This document shows, one piece after another, positions 18,901 through 29,443 of a stretch of 64,000 nt of DNA (position 1 is the stretch's first letter; each line of letters starts with the position of its first letter). The notes under the pieces were generated by a model. The model saw nothing but the letters and a program-made list of their open reading frames with translations. It was not told where the DNA came from and did not search any database. Location: the NCBI RefSeq assembly GCF_000186865.1, contig NW_008705570.1, positions 1,176,451-1,240,450 of the forward strand, written 5' to 3'. Source of the stretch: Aureococcus anophagefferens (lineage: Eukaryota > Sar > Pelagophyceae > Pelagomonadales > Pelagomonadaceae). The translations under genes and the position numbers were made by a program.

Positions 18901-21034
18901 CGGCGTCGGAGGTGCCGACGGACTCGTAGGCGAGCCGCGCGGCCCGGAGCACGTCGTAGGCGTCGAGGGCCTTGCGCGCCCGCGCGAAGCGCGGCAGGGC
19001 CGCGTCGCGGCCGTCGCAGGCCGCGAGCGCGGCGCGGAGGTCCGCGTCCTTGGGCTCGGGCGCGTCGTCGCCGGCCGCGACGCGGCACGCGTCGCGGACG
19101 CGGCCGCAGAGCCCCGCGAGGCGCGCGACCTCCGCCGCCCGCGCGTCGGCGAGGGCCGCGGGCGGCGGCAGGCCCGCCCGGGCGAAGACGAGCCACGCGG
19201 CGTCCAGGGCCGTCGCGTCGGCCGCGGCCTCGGCGGCCGCCCACCCCCGCTTCGACGCGTCCGCGGCGTCCCGCGCGACGGCGAGCGTCGCGGGGAGCGA
19301 GCTCCGGTCATTGTGGGCGCCCGCGGCCGCGAGGCGCCCGCAGTAGGCCACCGTCGCCGCCACGGATGCGCCGTCGCCGTCGGCGCGGAGGTTTCGGAGC
19401 GCGCGCCGGAGCTCCGCCGCGGCGTGCTCGCGCCACGCGTCGCGCTGCGCGACGCCCGCGCGCTGGCCCAGCGTCCCGACGAGCCTCGCCTCGAGCGCGT
19501 CGGCGCCCTCGGCGAAGACGTGGGCCTCGCTCGCGCGCAGCGCGCCCGCCTTGAGCGAGAAGAGGTCGTCGTCGCCCGCGGCCGCGTCCTTGGCCGCCTT
19601 TAAAGCGCCGCGCGCGGCCGCGGCGACGTCGCGCGCGGCGTCGCGCACCTGGGCGTCGAGGGCGCCGCCGCCGACGCTGCGGCCCATGGCCCGCTGGTAG
19701 CTCCGGAGGCAGCGCTCGCACTCGTCCGACCGCCGCGTCTCGATCGCTCGGAGGCAGTCCGCGCGCCACGCTAGAGCCGCCGCCTCGACGTCGGACCCGG
19801 CGCAGCGCGCGACGGCGTCGTAGTAGAGCATGGCCCGGTCGCGCGCGAGCCACGACGGCAGCGCCGGGCGCTTGGACGACGCGGCCGTCGCGGCGTCGTC
19901 GTCGCCGTCGTCGTCCGAGCTCGTTTCGTCGTCGACGGCGACGTCCGGCGCCGGCGCGGCGCCGAAGACGGCGCCGGGGGCCGTGAGGGGCGCGACGTCG
20001 ACGCGGGCGCTCCCCCGCTCCACGCGCTCGACGCCGAGCGCCGCGCAGGCGTCGCCGCGCGCGGCCGCCGCGAGCAGCGTCCGCGCCTGCGCGTCGTCGA
20101 GGTCGAGCTCGAGCGTGCCGTCGCTCCCGGCGCGGTAGGCGGCGACGCGCGACTCGAGGATGCGCTCCTCGATGGCGGCGATCGTCGCGGACCCGGCGAC
20201 GACCGTACCGCGGCGGCTCGCGAACGCGCTCCGCCGCAGCGTCACGCGGCGCCCCGTCGCGCGGCGGCCCAGCGGCGCGAGGGCCCGCAGGGCGCTGTGG
20301 CGGCTCCGCGCGCCGCCGAAGCGGAGGCGCACGTCGAGGCGGTGCTTGGACCGCGCGGCCGCGTCGGCGAGCGCGCCCGCGGCGCGCGCCGCGGAACAGC
20401 CGGAGCACCGGTCGCCGTCGACCGCGACGTCGACGAGCGCGCACCGCGGGCCCGCGGCGACGACGGCGCGGGCGAGGTACTTGGCGCCCTCGTCGGAGAC
20501 GTCGCCGCCGCGCACGTCCAGGGCTTCTAGACCGTCGACGCGCGTCGCGAGCGCGCCGAGGACGCCGTCGTCGACGCCGCAGCCCGCGAGCCCGAGGCGC
20601 CGCAGGGCGCGGCAGCTCGCGGGCCGGTCCGCGACGACGCGCGCGACGTGGCCCGCCGACTTGGCCGTCAGCCGGTTCCAGCTCAGGATTAGGGTGTCGA
20701 GGCGGCACGGCGACCGCGCGAGGAGCCGCGCGACCGCGTCGCCGCCGGCGTCGCCGATGCGGTTCCCGCGCAGGTCCAGCGTCTCGAGCGCCGCGTTGTC
20801 CATCAGCGCGGCGCAGAGCCGCGCCGCGTCGCCGTCGTCGAGCCCGGCGCCCGCGGCGCGCACGACCTTGATGCGTGCGAGGGACGGCGACGCCCAGAGG
20901 GCGTTCCGCGCGGCGCCGCTGCAGCGGTGCAGCGCCCGCGACACGTCGAGCGTCTCGCCGTCGTCGGCCCAGCGCTCCGTGAGCGCCGCATCGTCGAGGG
21001 AGCCGTAGCGGGCGGCTAGCGCCAGGGCAGCCAT
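15903..21034 (-). CDS. Large leucine-rich-repeat protein, two exons joined across an introner
   Basis: Exon 1 is 21034-16766 (1,423 codons) and exon 2 is 16565-15903, giving 1,643 residues. Residues ~25-210 contain ribonuclease-inhibitor-type LRRs (ALETLDLRGNRIGDAG, RLDTLILSWNRLTAKS, GLEALDVRGGDVSDEG). The next ~1,200 residues are Ala/Arg-rich and mostly helical without a domain I recognise. The C-terminus has a Lys/Glu and polyacidic stretch and ends in a basic RRRRRY. The intron is inferred from a 9-base repeat GTCTACAAC at both ends; splicing gives SH-VYNVLATAP without loss or gain of residues. Likely a scaffold protein; function unknown. Confidence 0.75.
16566..16765 (-). mobile_element. 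Introner copy A: 200-nt transposon-like intron, family 1
   Basis: On the gene's strand the intron starts with GTCTACAAC and the next exon starts with the same nine bases (+ strand 16757-16765 and 16557-16565), a target-site duplication. The inserted 191-base element starts AGGGCAGCAAAAGGGTG; the reverse complement of its other end reads TGGGCAGGAAAAGAGTG, so it has terminal inverted repeats. The element ends in CCCAG, which supplies the 3' splice site. The GT comes from duplicated exon sequence. It matches copy B at 59575-59764 over nearly its whole length, but relative to the host gene it lies in the opposite orientation. Confidence 0.88.
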
Positions 21035-21107
21035 AACAGGCGTTTTTAATAGCGCGACAAGTTGAAGAGTGCACGTTCCAAACGTTTCCCCTGAGAAGGC
21101 CCGGACG

Positions 21108-22460
21108 ATGACCTCGCGCGCGGAGTCGGTCCGCCGAGTGATCCTCGGGCTGGGCCTCTCCCCGCCTGATCAATGGCTCCAGTCGGACCAGATCGCAGGC
21201 TATTTTGAAAGGATGGTTGCCTGCTCTATCGGGCAGACCACGGCGGAATTCGAAGAGACCCTGCGGGACTCGCTCCAGGAGGCCTTTGCGGCCAAGCACC
21301 AGGAGGCCATGAAGTTTCCCGTGTTGAGCGAGGCCGCGCTCGAGCAGCCCGCCGTGCCTTCCCTCCCAGAGCGCCCCGTGGAGGCGCCCGCGCCGGGCCC
21401 GAAGAAGGCCCGCGTCCACGTGGCTACGCCGCTCGAACGGGAGATCAAGGACGTGCTGGGCAAGGGCTGCTCCATCTGCGGGGAGAGCTCCGCCAAGCTG
21501 CTCTGCGTCTGCAAGACTTCGCGCTACTGCTCGGTTCAGTGCCAGCGCGTCGACTGGTCCCAGCGCGGCCACCGGTCGGTGTGCCGCAAGATCCGCGAGC
21601 GCGCCGAGGCCGCGGCGCGGCACGAAGAGGTGCAGCGCGAGGAGGCGCCGCGAGACGAGCCGCTCTATGGCCCCGCGCCGCGCTCGTACGCGGACGACGT
21701 GCGCGACAGGATCCGCGCGGAACACGAGGCGGCGCGCGCGCGGCGCGAGGCGGAGCCGGAGCCGAAGCCGATGTCGGCGCGGTTTGGCTCGCGCTGCCCG
21801 ATCTGCTTGGAAGGCTGGGACGTGAGCGCTGATGGGGAAGCTTTCATGACTTGCTGCTGCTCAAAGATTTGCATGTCGTGCACCCTTAAAGTTTCGACGG
21901 GGGCGTGTCCTATTTGCCGAGCGCCTGTGTCGATTAACGAGGCGCATCTAATGGCGAACGTATTGCATCACGTGAACAACGGAGTTACAGAGGCTATGAT
22001 CTATCTCGCATCCGCATACATGAGCGGTGAGCATGGTGCGGTGAGGAGCGGGAAGCGGGTTCTGAAACTGCTGGAACGCGCGGTAGAGCTCGGTGATCCG
22101 ACTGCATGTCTGCATCTTGGGGTGTTGCTTTATGATGGAATGACTGGCGTCAAAATCAATCGAAAGAGAAGTAAGCTGTTGTTCGCTCGCGTCGCGGCCT
22201 TGGGCCACGCTGAAGCATATTTTCGAGTCGCGAAATCGGGAGGACACGTTCTCGGACGTTCGTACCAGCTCAAATACTTTCGTCTCGCCGCAGATTTGGG
22301 GCACGCCAAAGCCAAGGCAAACCTTGCCATGATGTACGAGTTATCGGGACCGGGACAGGATCTCGTCGAAGCAAGGCACTTGTACGAGAGCGCGGCCACA
22401 AAGGGGTACGCACCCGCCCAAAACGCCCTCAGCCGGCTAGACACCCACGGCCTCGGCTAG
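21108..22460 (+). CDS. MYND + RING + Sel1-repeat protein
   Basis: First ATG in frame 21108; 450 residues. A MYND finger (about 121-159) has CSIC, CVC, YCSVQC and a final HRSVC. A RING-type finger (about 230-272) has CPIC, a CCC/CMSC central part and CPIC. Sel1-like helical repeats follow (AMIYLASAYMSGEHGA, ACLHLGVLLYDG, KANLAMMYELSG, APAQNALSRL). RING implies possible E3 ubiquitin-ligase activity, with MYND and Sel1 parts binding partners. From about 21830 onward the codons become clearly less GC-rich than the first half, so the gene may be a fusion of segments with different histories. Confidence 0.85.
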   Translation: MTSRAESVRRVILGLGLSPPDQWLQSDQIAGYFERMVACSIGQTTAEFEETLRDSLQEAFAAKHQEAMKFPVLSEAALEQPAVPSLPERPVEAPAPGPKKARVHVATPLEREIKDVLGKGCSICGESSAKLLCVCKTSRYCSVQCQRVDWSQRGHRSVCRKIRERAEAAARHEEVQREEAPRDEPLYGPAPRSYADDVRDRIRAEHEAARARREAEPEPKPMSARFGSRCPICLEGWDVSADGEAFMTCCCSKICMSCTLKVSTGACPICRAPVSINEAHLMANVLHHVNNGVTEAMIYLASAYMSGEHGAVRSGKRVLKLLERAVELGDPTACLHLGVLLYDGMTGVKINRKRSKLLFARVAALGHAEAYFRVAKSGGHVLGRSYQLKYFRLAADLGHAKAKANLAMMYELSGPGQDLVEARHLYESAATKGYAPAQNALSRLDTHGLG

Positions 22461-22491
22461 CCCGCCGGTTAATTTGTGTCAAAGCGACAAG

Positions 22492-24048
22492 TTAAACCAG
22501 CCCCGCCGTGTTCGCGACCGTGTTCGCCCGCCGGGCCACCATGCTCCGCGTCGGCAACGACCGCTGCGCCTCGCGCGCCTCGCGCTTCCACAGCTTCGCC
22601 ATGGAGAGCTTGCCGCAGCCGACGCGCGCGCCGAGCCCCCGCAGCAGGAGCGACACGCGCGTGACGAGCATGTAGGATTTCGGGATCTGGACGACCGTGT
22701 CGTACTGCTCGAGCTCGACCAAAAACGCGTAGGGCGACGCGTCGACGACGTCGACGTCGAAGCACTGCGTCGCGAAGGCCAACATCAACGTCTCGTTCAT
22801 GTGCCGCGACACGAAGCCCATGTCCGCCAGCGTCGCCACGATCTCCGGCTCGTCCCGGCGCTCGAGGGCGACGTAGAGGTCCGCGAGCGTCCGCCGCTCG
22901 TCCGCCGAGAACCGCAAATAACACCCGTAGTCGATGAGCGCGATGCGCCCGTCCTCGAGGAGCATGACGTTGCCCGGGTGCGGGTCCGCGGAGAAGCCGC
23001 AGTCCGGCGAGAAGATCATGGCGCCCTGGGCCGCCGCGACGTCGCGGAGCGCGGACGACGCCGCGCGGCGCAGCGCGAGGTAGCGCCAGAGGCGCAGCGG
23101 CGCGAAGCGCGTGCGCTCCGCGGCGGCCGCGCGGCGCTCGAGCTCGTCGCGGAGCGACCGGCCCGCGAGCCAGTCCATGGTCAGCACCTTCTCCGTCGTC
23201 AAGGCGCGCTTGGACCGCGGGATCGTCACGCGTTTCGGGCCGTTCCGCTCGACGAACGCCGCGCAGGCGTCCATGCGCCGCGCCTCTTCCGCGTAGTCGA
23301 ACTCGCCGGAGACGCGCTCGCGGAACTCGTCGACGGCGGGCAATAGCGCGGGCTTGACGACGCGGAGCACGCGCCGCACGTTCGCGAGGTCGCTGAGGAT
23401 GAGGCGCCGGCCGCCCGGGAACATCACCTTCACGGCGACGGTTTCGTTCGTCGCGCGCACGACGGCCCTGTGGACCTGGCCGATGGACGCCGCGCCGACG
23501 GGCACCTCGTCGAAGGCGCGGAAGAGCTCGCCCACGGGCCGCTCGAGCTCGCGCTCGAGGACCCGCTTCGTCGTCGTCCACGGCCGCGGCGGCGCGTCGT
23601 CGACCATGAGTTCGAGGCGCCGGACCCACGCGTCCGGCAGCAGCTCCGGGAACGCCGTCGAGATCAGCTGCGCCGACTTGACGTACGCGCCCTTCATGTC
23701 GACGACGAGCTTCTCGAGGCGCAGCGCCGTCGCCTCGTGCACGGCGTCGAGCTCCCGCTCGCGCCGCAGCAGCCGCGTCTCCGCGAGGAAGCGGCCGTAG
23801 CAGAGGCCGATGCGCGCGAGGCCGCACTCGAAGCGCGCGCTCCGCCGCACGGGCCGCTGGCTCGCGGCGCCGGCGACGGCGACGGCCGCGAGCGTGCGCT
23901 TCTTGCGCAGCAGCGGCGGCACGGCGGCGAGCCACGCGCGGCCGCCGTCGTCGCCGGCGGCCGACGCGCCGAGGCCGCCGAAGCGCCGCGGCGGTGCGAG
24001 CGCGTCACTGCAGCGCGCCGTGACGAGTAGCAGCAAGAGCGGTCGCAT
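22492..24048 (-). CDS. ABC1/ADCK (UbiB-like) atypical kinase, probably plastid-targeted
   Basis: I chose ATG 24048 (518 residues) because it begins with a hydrophobic leader ending in ALAPP, close to the signal/transit cleavage motif of heterokont plastid proteins. Family motifs in order are KSAQLIST (the KxGQ position, with Ala in place of Gly), VGAASIGQVHRA, VAVKV with the ATP-site Lys, GEFDYAEEA (the ExD motif), DPHPGN and LIDYG. Family members act in quinone and isoprenoid lipid metabolism in mitochondria and plastids. The changed KxGQ glycine is worth noting because that motif regulates the nucleotide site in UbiB proteins. It is divergent from the actinin-like gene. Confidence 0.88.
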   Translation of the reverse strand: MRPLLLLLVTARCSDALAPPRRFGGLGASAAGDDGGRAWLAAVPPLLRKKRTLAAVAVAGAASQRPVRRSARFECGLARIGLCYGRFLAETRLLRRERELDAVHEATALRLEKLVVDMKGAYVKSAQLISTAFPELLPDAWVRRLELMVDDAPPRPWTTTKRVLERELERPVGELFRAFDEVPVGAASIGQVHRAVVRATNETVAVKVMFPGGRRLILSDLANVRRVLRVVKPALLPAVDEFRERVSGEFDYAEEARRMDACAAFVERNGPKRVTIPRSKRALTTEKVLTMDWLAGRSLRDELERRAAAAERTRFAPLRLWRYLALRRAASSALRDVAAAQGAMIFSPDCGFSADPHPGNVMLLEDGRIALIDYGCYLRFSADERRTLADLYVALERRDEPEIVATLADMGFVSRHMNETLMLAFATQCFDVDVVDASPYAFLVELEQYDTVVQIPKSYMLVTRVSLLLRGLGARVGCGKLSMAKLWKREAREAQRSLPTRSMVARRANTVANTAGLV

Positions 24049-24059
24049 GAGTTGCCTGC

Positions 24060-24161
24060 AGCGCGTGTGCAGCGGCGTCGTCATCATGCCTGAGAACGTG
24101 TGCAGCGGCGTCATCATCATGCCTGAGAGATTGAGCATGTTGAATGTAGCATGTTGAATGT
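24060..24161. repeat. Short tandem repeats in a divergent promoter
   Basis: A unit of about 33 bases containing GTGTGCAGCGGCGTC and ATCATGCCTGAGA occurs twice in tandem (about 24065-24129) with few differences. Directly after it the 14-base unit AGCATGTTGAATGT is repeated (about 24136-24160). The repeats sit between the start codons of two divergently transcribed genes, just upstream of the kinase start. They could be duplicated regulatory sequence or replication slippage. Confidence 0.65.
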
Positions 24162-24256
24162 ACAAGGTGTCAAATTTACCTTTGGCTTGAAACTCCCGAC
24201 CTCGGGCTGCTCGGCCGCATCTCTCCGCCAGTTCCTTCGTCGCGCCGGCTCCAGCC

Positions 24257-27200
24257 ATGGCCGACGAGGAGGGCTGGGTGAAGCAGCAGAAGAAGACCTT
24301 CACGCGATGGGCCAACACCTACATGCGCATCCACGCCACCACCAAAGACATCGGGGACATCTACACGGACCTCAAGGACGGCGTCAAGCTCATCGCGCTC
24401 ATCGAGTCGCTCTCCGGCAAGCCCTTCCCCATGAAGTACAACAAGAAGCCGAAGATGGACGCGCAGCGCCAGGACAACCTGAAGATGGTCTTCAAGTTCC
24501 TCAAGGACTCGAAGATGCCCCTCGTCAACATCGGCGCCGAGGACATCACGAAGGAGAACCACCGCATCATCCTCGCGCTCTTCTGGGCCTTCATCCAGTT
24601 CTACTCCGTCAACTCGATCACGCTCGACGGCGTGTCGGGCAAGGAGGGGCTGCTCCTCTGGTGCAAGCGCCAGTGCGCGCCCGACGGCGTCACGGTGGGC
24701 AACTTCCACCGGTCCTGGTTCGACGGCAAGGCCTTTTTGGCGCTGCTCCACAACAACGTGCCGCACCTCGTGGACTTCGAGGCCGCGTCGAAGCTGCCCC
24801 AGGACGACGCGCTGGACCTGGCCTTCGAGACGGCCGAGAAGGCGTTCAACGCGCGCGCCGCGTCCTGGAAACGCGCCCCGCGACGCCTCACCCGCGCCGT
24901 TCGCTAGGTGCCCCAGATCATCAACGTCGAGGACATCGTCGACGCGCCCAACGGCAAGCCCGACGAGAAGATCGTCATGACCTACCTGTGCCTGCTCTAC
25001 ATCGAGATCAGCAAGCTCGCCGTGCAGCAAAAGGCCGTCAAGTCGATCCTCCAGGCCGTGGAACTGACGAAGAAGCACAAGGAGCTCGCGGAGTCCTACG
25101 AGACGGGCGCCGAGGCGCTCTTAGAATGGATCGAGGCGACGAGGAGCACCTACGAGAACGTCGCCGAGGGCGCGTCGGGCCACGGCGACACGTCGGCCAA
25201 GATCGGCGAGAACATGGCGGCCTTCGTCGGCTACCGCCGCGCGACGAAGCCGCCGAAGAAGCAGGAGCTCGACGCTCTAGCGGGCATCCTGGCGACCCTG
25301 AGCCAGTCCTGCGAGAACAACTTCCGCCCGAAGTACGCGCCGCCGGCCGAGCTCGCCCCGGAGCTCCTCGCGGGCGCCTGGAAGGCGCTCGAGGCGACGG
25401 AGGGCGCCTACGAGACGTCCATCTCCGCGTCGTTCGCGCGCTTCGTCGGCCTCGAGGAGTTGTTGGGCAAGGTGAGGGTGAAGATGGCCAAGACCGACGC
25501 CTTCCTCGACGAGGCGCCGCCGGCCGTCTTCGGCGCGACGGAATACGGCGCGACGGCCGCGGAGGCCACGGGCCTCCTGGAGTCGTGCCGCCTCACGGCG
25601 TCGCAGCTCGACATCGCCTCCGAGGTGCCCGCCCGGGTCGACGAGAGCCTCGCCGGGGCCGAAGGCGTCGAGCTCCACGCGTCCTACGGCGCCGTCGCCG
25701 CGGCGAGGGGCGCGCTCGCCGGCCGCTTCCCGTCGATCGCGGACCTCGCGGCCGCGCGGGCGCGGAAATTGGAGGTCGCCATCGCCGAGTTCGAGAAGCG
25801 CCGGTCCTGCGACGACGTGCTCGCCTGGATCGACGACCAGATCCGCGTCTTCAAGCTCAAGGACGAGTCCGTGCCGAGGAACACGATGATCGAGGTCACG
25901 CGGCTCGAGCTCCACCTGGACCGCGAGTTCAAGGAGGGCTGCGAGCTCTACCGGGAGAAGTGGGCGGCCATCGTGCCCTACGAGGGCGCGGACGCGTCGG
26001 CGGCGGCCGTCGCGGGCCTCGAGGCGCGCCTCGCCGAGGTCGCGGCCCACTGGTCCGACATGGAGGGCCGCGCGGCGGCGCACCGCGCGTTACTCAAGGA
26101 GCGCCACGACTGGCTCCAGGATCTGCTGGACACGAAGGAGCGCTACTCCGTCGTCGCCGGCGACCTCGCGGCCAAGGGCCGGGACCTCGAGCTCTTCCTG
26201 CGCACGCCCATTTTTGTCGACTCCGAGGCCGACGTCGTCGCGGCGACGGCGACGTACGACGCGCGCGTCGACGATGCTCAGACGGAAGGCACGCTCACGT
26301 CGCTCCAGCTCGTCTTCAACTCGGAGGCCTCGGTCCTGGGCGCGAAGCTCCAGGCGGCCATCGACGCCGGCGAGGAGGACGCGGCCGGGTCCTTCGAGCG
26401 CTACGACGTGCCCGACCTCTCGAAGCTTTTGACGGAGCTCGACGCGCTCGCGATCGCGTACCGGGACTACCTCGAGGAGCTCCTCGCGCTCGAGCGGGAG
26501 AAGGAGCGCCTGCGCGTCCTGTTCGCGGGCATGTGCGACGCGGAGAAGGACAAGATCGCCGCGGAGGCCAAGGACCCGTTCGTCTTCGAGGCCTGGGTCT
26601 ACAAGGAGTCGGAGCTCTTGGCCGCGCTCCGCGCGAAGCGCGAGACGTGGACGGCCATGAAGGACGCGGCCGTGCTGGCGCTGTCGCCCGTCGCCGAGGA
26701 GCTCGCGGCCCGCGGTGTCATGGCCAACCCGCACACGTCCGAGTCCGTGACGACGATTCGCTTGACGTACGAGCTCCAGGAGCGCGACACCGACGAGCTC
26801 GTAGAGAGGGCGGAAGCCTTGGTCGCCGACGTCGCCAAGCTGGAAGAACGAAAGGCCGAGTACGTCGAGTCCGCGGGCATGTTCCGCGACTGGATCGACG
26901 GCGTCGCGGACCGCTACCGCAACGTCGCGGAAGGCGCGGCGGGCTTCGGCGCGTCGTCCGCCGCCGTCAAGGCGAGCCTCGAGAAGTTCTACGAATACAA
27001 GACCAACGAGAAGGTCGACCTCCAGTCGACGGTGGGCGCCCTGACGAAGTCGCTCGCGGAGCTCCACGCGGACCAGGCGAGGATCTTCCACGACGCGTTC
27101 TCGCCGCCGACCGGCCTGTCGGCGAAGCTCACGCAGATGGGCCTCGTCGGGTCCATGACGGCGCTGGAGACCGTGGACAAGCCCTACGAGGCGGCGCTGC

Positions 27201-29131
27201 GCAACGCGCACCTGCGCATCTGCCAGATCGAGGCGGACCTGCAGACCATGGACGCGCGCCTCGACACCTGCAACGACTTCATCGCGGAGCAGAAGGCGCT
27301 CTTCGACTCCCACAACTACGGCGACAACCTGGCCACGGTCAACGCCCTCCTGGAGAACGTGCACCTCGACAAGAAGCTCGGCGGCGTCTGGGACGAGACG
27401 CTGTCCACGCTGAAGGCGACTTTGGACTCCGGTTCGATGGACGCGCACGAGAACCGGCCGGTCTTGTTGGAAAAGCACTACGCGGTGCGCACGAACTTCG
27501 ACGGCGTCATGGCCCAGGCGCCCGAGTACTACCACAGTTTAGGCCAGTCGAAGATGGAGTTCGAGAAGCTCGCGACGCTTCTGGAGCCCGCGACGTGGAT
27601 CGAGGCGACGGCCCGTCTCTTCGACGAGGAGCCGTGGCCGCGGCCGCCGGGGGCGCCGAAGCCCAGCGCGTCCGAGGTCCAGCAGGCGCTGCACGTCTTC
27701 GACCTCAACTTCACGTCGCGCGTGCCCACCGTGCGCAAGGCCGTCCAGGACGTGTCCGACGCGTCGACGATGTCGCGCGCGTCGAAGCGCCAGTCCATCA
27801 AGTCCTGCATGGACGAGGTCGGCCGGTTGGAGATGGCGTTGGGGGCGTTGGAGAACGACGCCGACGTGCGCTACGAGGCGCTGCAGAAGGAGGTCGAGGC
27901 GCTCGCGGACGTCGCGGACAAGAGCCGGGAATACGCGACGGCGGCCGTCGAGCTCGACGTTCTGTACTCGACGCTCGAGGAGGAGCTCGCCGCGGAGCCG
28001 AGCGGGTCGCTGGGGCTGGCGAACGTCGAGGCGCAGATCGCCGCGTTTGATGAATCGACGACGGCGCTCGCCGCGAGCATCGACGAGAAGTTCGGCGAAA
28101 TGGCCGCGCTCGCGGAGTTTTTGAACAACTGCGGCTACGCGGAGGCGCGCGCGGCCTTCGGCCGCTTCACGGTCCGGTCGTTGAGCGACCGCAAGGACGC
28201 CTGCCTGAAGGCCGTCGTCGACCGCGGCGAGCTCTTCCGGGGCCCCGGCGGCATTTTGGAAATCGAAACGGCCAAGGAGAAGCTCCGCGTCGACTTCGCC
28301 GCCGCCGCCCGGGAGTTCCGCGACGACACGGCGTCCAAGGCCGCGAAGATCGAGGGCAAGGCGCAGACGCCCCGCGGGTCCGTCGTGTCGCCCCTGCGGC
28401 GCATGTCGAAGATGTTCAACGCGGGGCCCAAGGTCGACCTCGACGTGCAGCTCGCGGGCATCCGCCAGGTGAAGAAGGACTACGACGAGGGCGGCCTGCT
28501 GGCGCCCTGCGAGGCGCTGGCGACGCAGCTCGAGGCCCAGCAAATCCGCGTGAACCCGCACACGCGCGACAACATCTTCACGCTGCGCGCGGCCGGCGGC
28601 GCGTTCGCGGACAACTACAAGCGGTTGGAGGCGTCGCTCCTCGCGCAGAAGGCCGTCGAGGAGGGCCGCAAGATCTCGCCGGAGAAGCTCGCGGAGATCC
28701 GCGAGAACTTCGACGAGTTCGACTCGACGGGCGACGGCGAGCTCACGGAGTCGGAGTTCCACAGCGGGCTGACGTCCGTGGGCATCGCGATGTCCAAGGA
28801 GAAGGTCCAGGAGAACTTCGAGAAGCTCAAGGATCCCGACACGGGCCGCATCGTCTTCGAGACGTTCCTGCCCTTCATGGAGGCCCACCTCACCGTGCGC
28901 GGCGCGAGCCAGAGCGACGTCCTCACGGCCTTCTCGGACCTGCTCCCCAAGGCCGACGGCGACGCGCCCGCGGCGCCCGTCATCTCCATGGGCATGCTCG
29001 CGCGCTCCGTCCACGACCACGACCTCCTCGAGTACCTCACGGCGAACATGCCCAAGGCCGAGCCGCCGAAGAACGGCGAGGGCCTCTACTACGACTGCAC
29101 GGCCTTCGTCGCCGACCTCTTCAAGCAGTGA
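24257..29131 (+). CDS. Alpha-actinin/spectrin-like actin-binding protein, two exons
   Basis: Exon 1 is 24257-24850 and exon 2 is 24908-29131; 1,605 residues. Two calponin-homology domains open the protein (about 8-115 and 125-235; WVKQQKKTFTRWANTY, then WCKRQCAPDGVTVGNFHRSW), forming an actin-binding pair. The junction AEKAF-N-VPQIINVEDIVD lies inside the second CH domain. A long helical region of spectrin-like repeats follows, about 1,100 residues. The C-terminus has EF-hands (FDEFDSTGDGELTESEF, then a degenerate LKDPDTGRIVF) and an actinin-type end. It is almost twice the usual alpha-actinin length, so it has extra repeats. It should crosslink or scaffold actin, perhaps under calcium control. 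Confidence 0.9.
24851..24907 (+). other. 57-nt intron with GC donor (GC-AG)
   Basis: Removing 24851-24907 joins AEKAFN directly to VPQIINVEDIVD, the expected CH-domain sequence, with no change of phase. The intron would begin GCGCGC and end CTAG. The only nearby GT (24862) would break the frame. The following exon begins GTGCCC. If this intron arose like the duplicated-exon introns in this window, the GC may be a mutated GT. Confidence 0.65.
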
Positions 29132-29443
29132 GCGCGGCGCGCGCGTCGGAGGGGTAACTTTCCGTCACGGTGCCGCGCTCTCGCTCGATCGATCGAGCCT
29201 GGGACTGTGGCTGGACTGTCGAGTGTCGCACCCCGCGCCGTCGAAAAAGCGGCTCGACGAGCAGCGCGCCGTGGGACCGTCGCGCGCACAGCATATCAAC
29301 GTCCGGCGCGCTGCGGCACCGTCGCGCGCACAGCTTCTCGACGAGCAGAGCGCCGCGCGGTCAGTGTTGCGTGCATCGCTTGTCGACGAGCGGCGCGCGC
29401 GCGCACGGTCGCCGCTCCCCGCGCGCGAGCCGCTGGCTCCGCA
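29132..29443. repeat. 312-base intergenic region with degenerate tandem repeats
   Basis: Between the actinin-like stop and the ATG of the F-box gene there are three or four imperfect copies of a roughly 40-50-base unit. The copies contain GTCGCGCGCACAGC or a close variant, then TCGACGAGC and a GCGC-rich stretch (about 29245-29410). The frame upstream of ATG 29444 is open but encodes only Arg/Ala-rich text, so I treat it as noncoding. It presumably includes the promoter. Confidence 0.55.
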
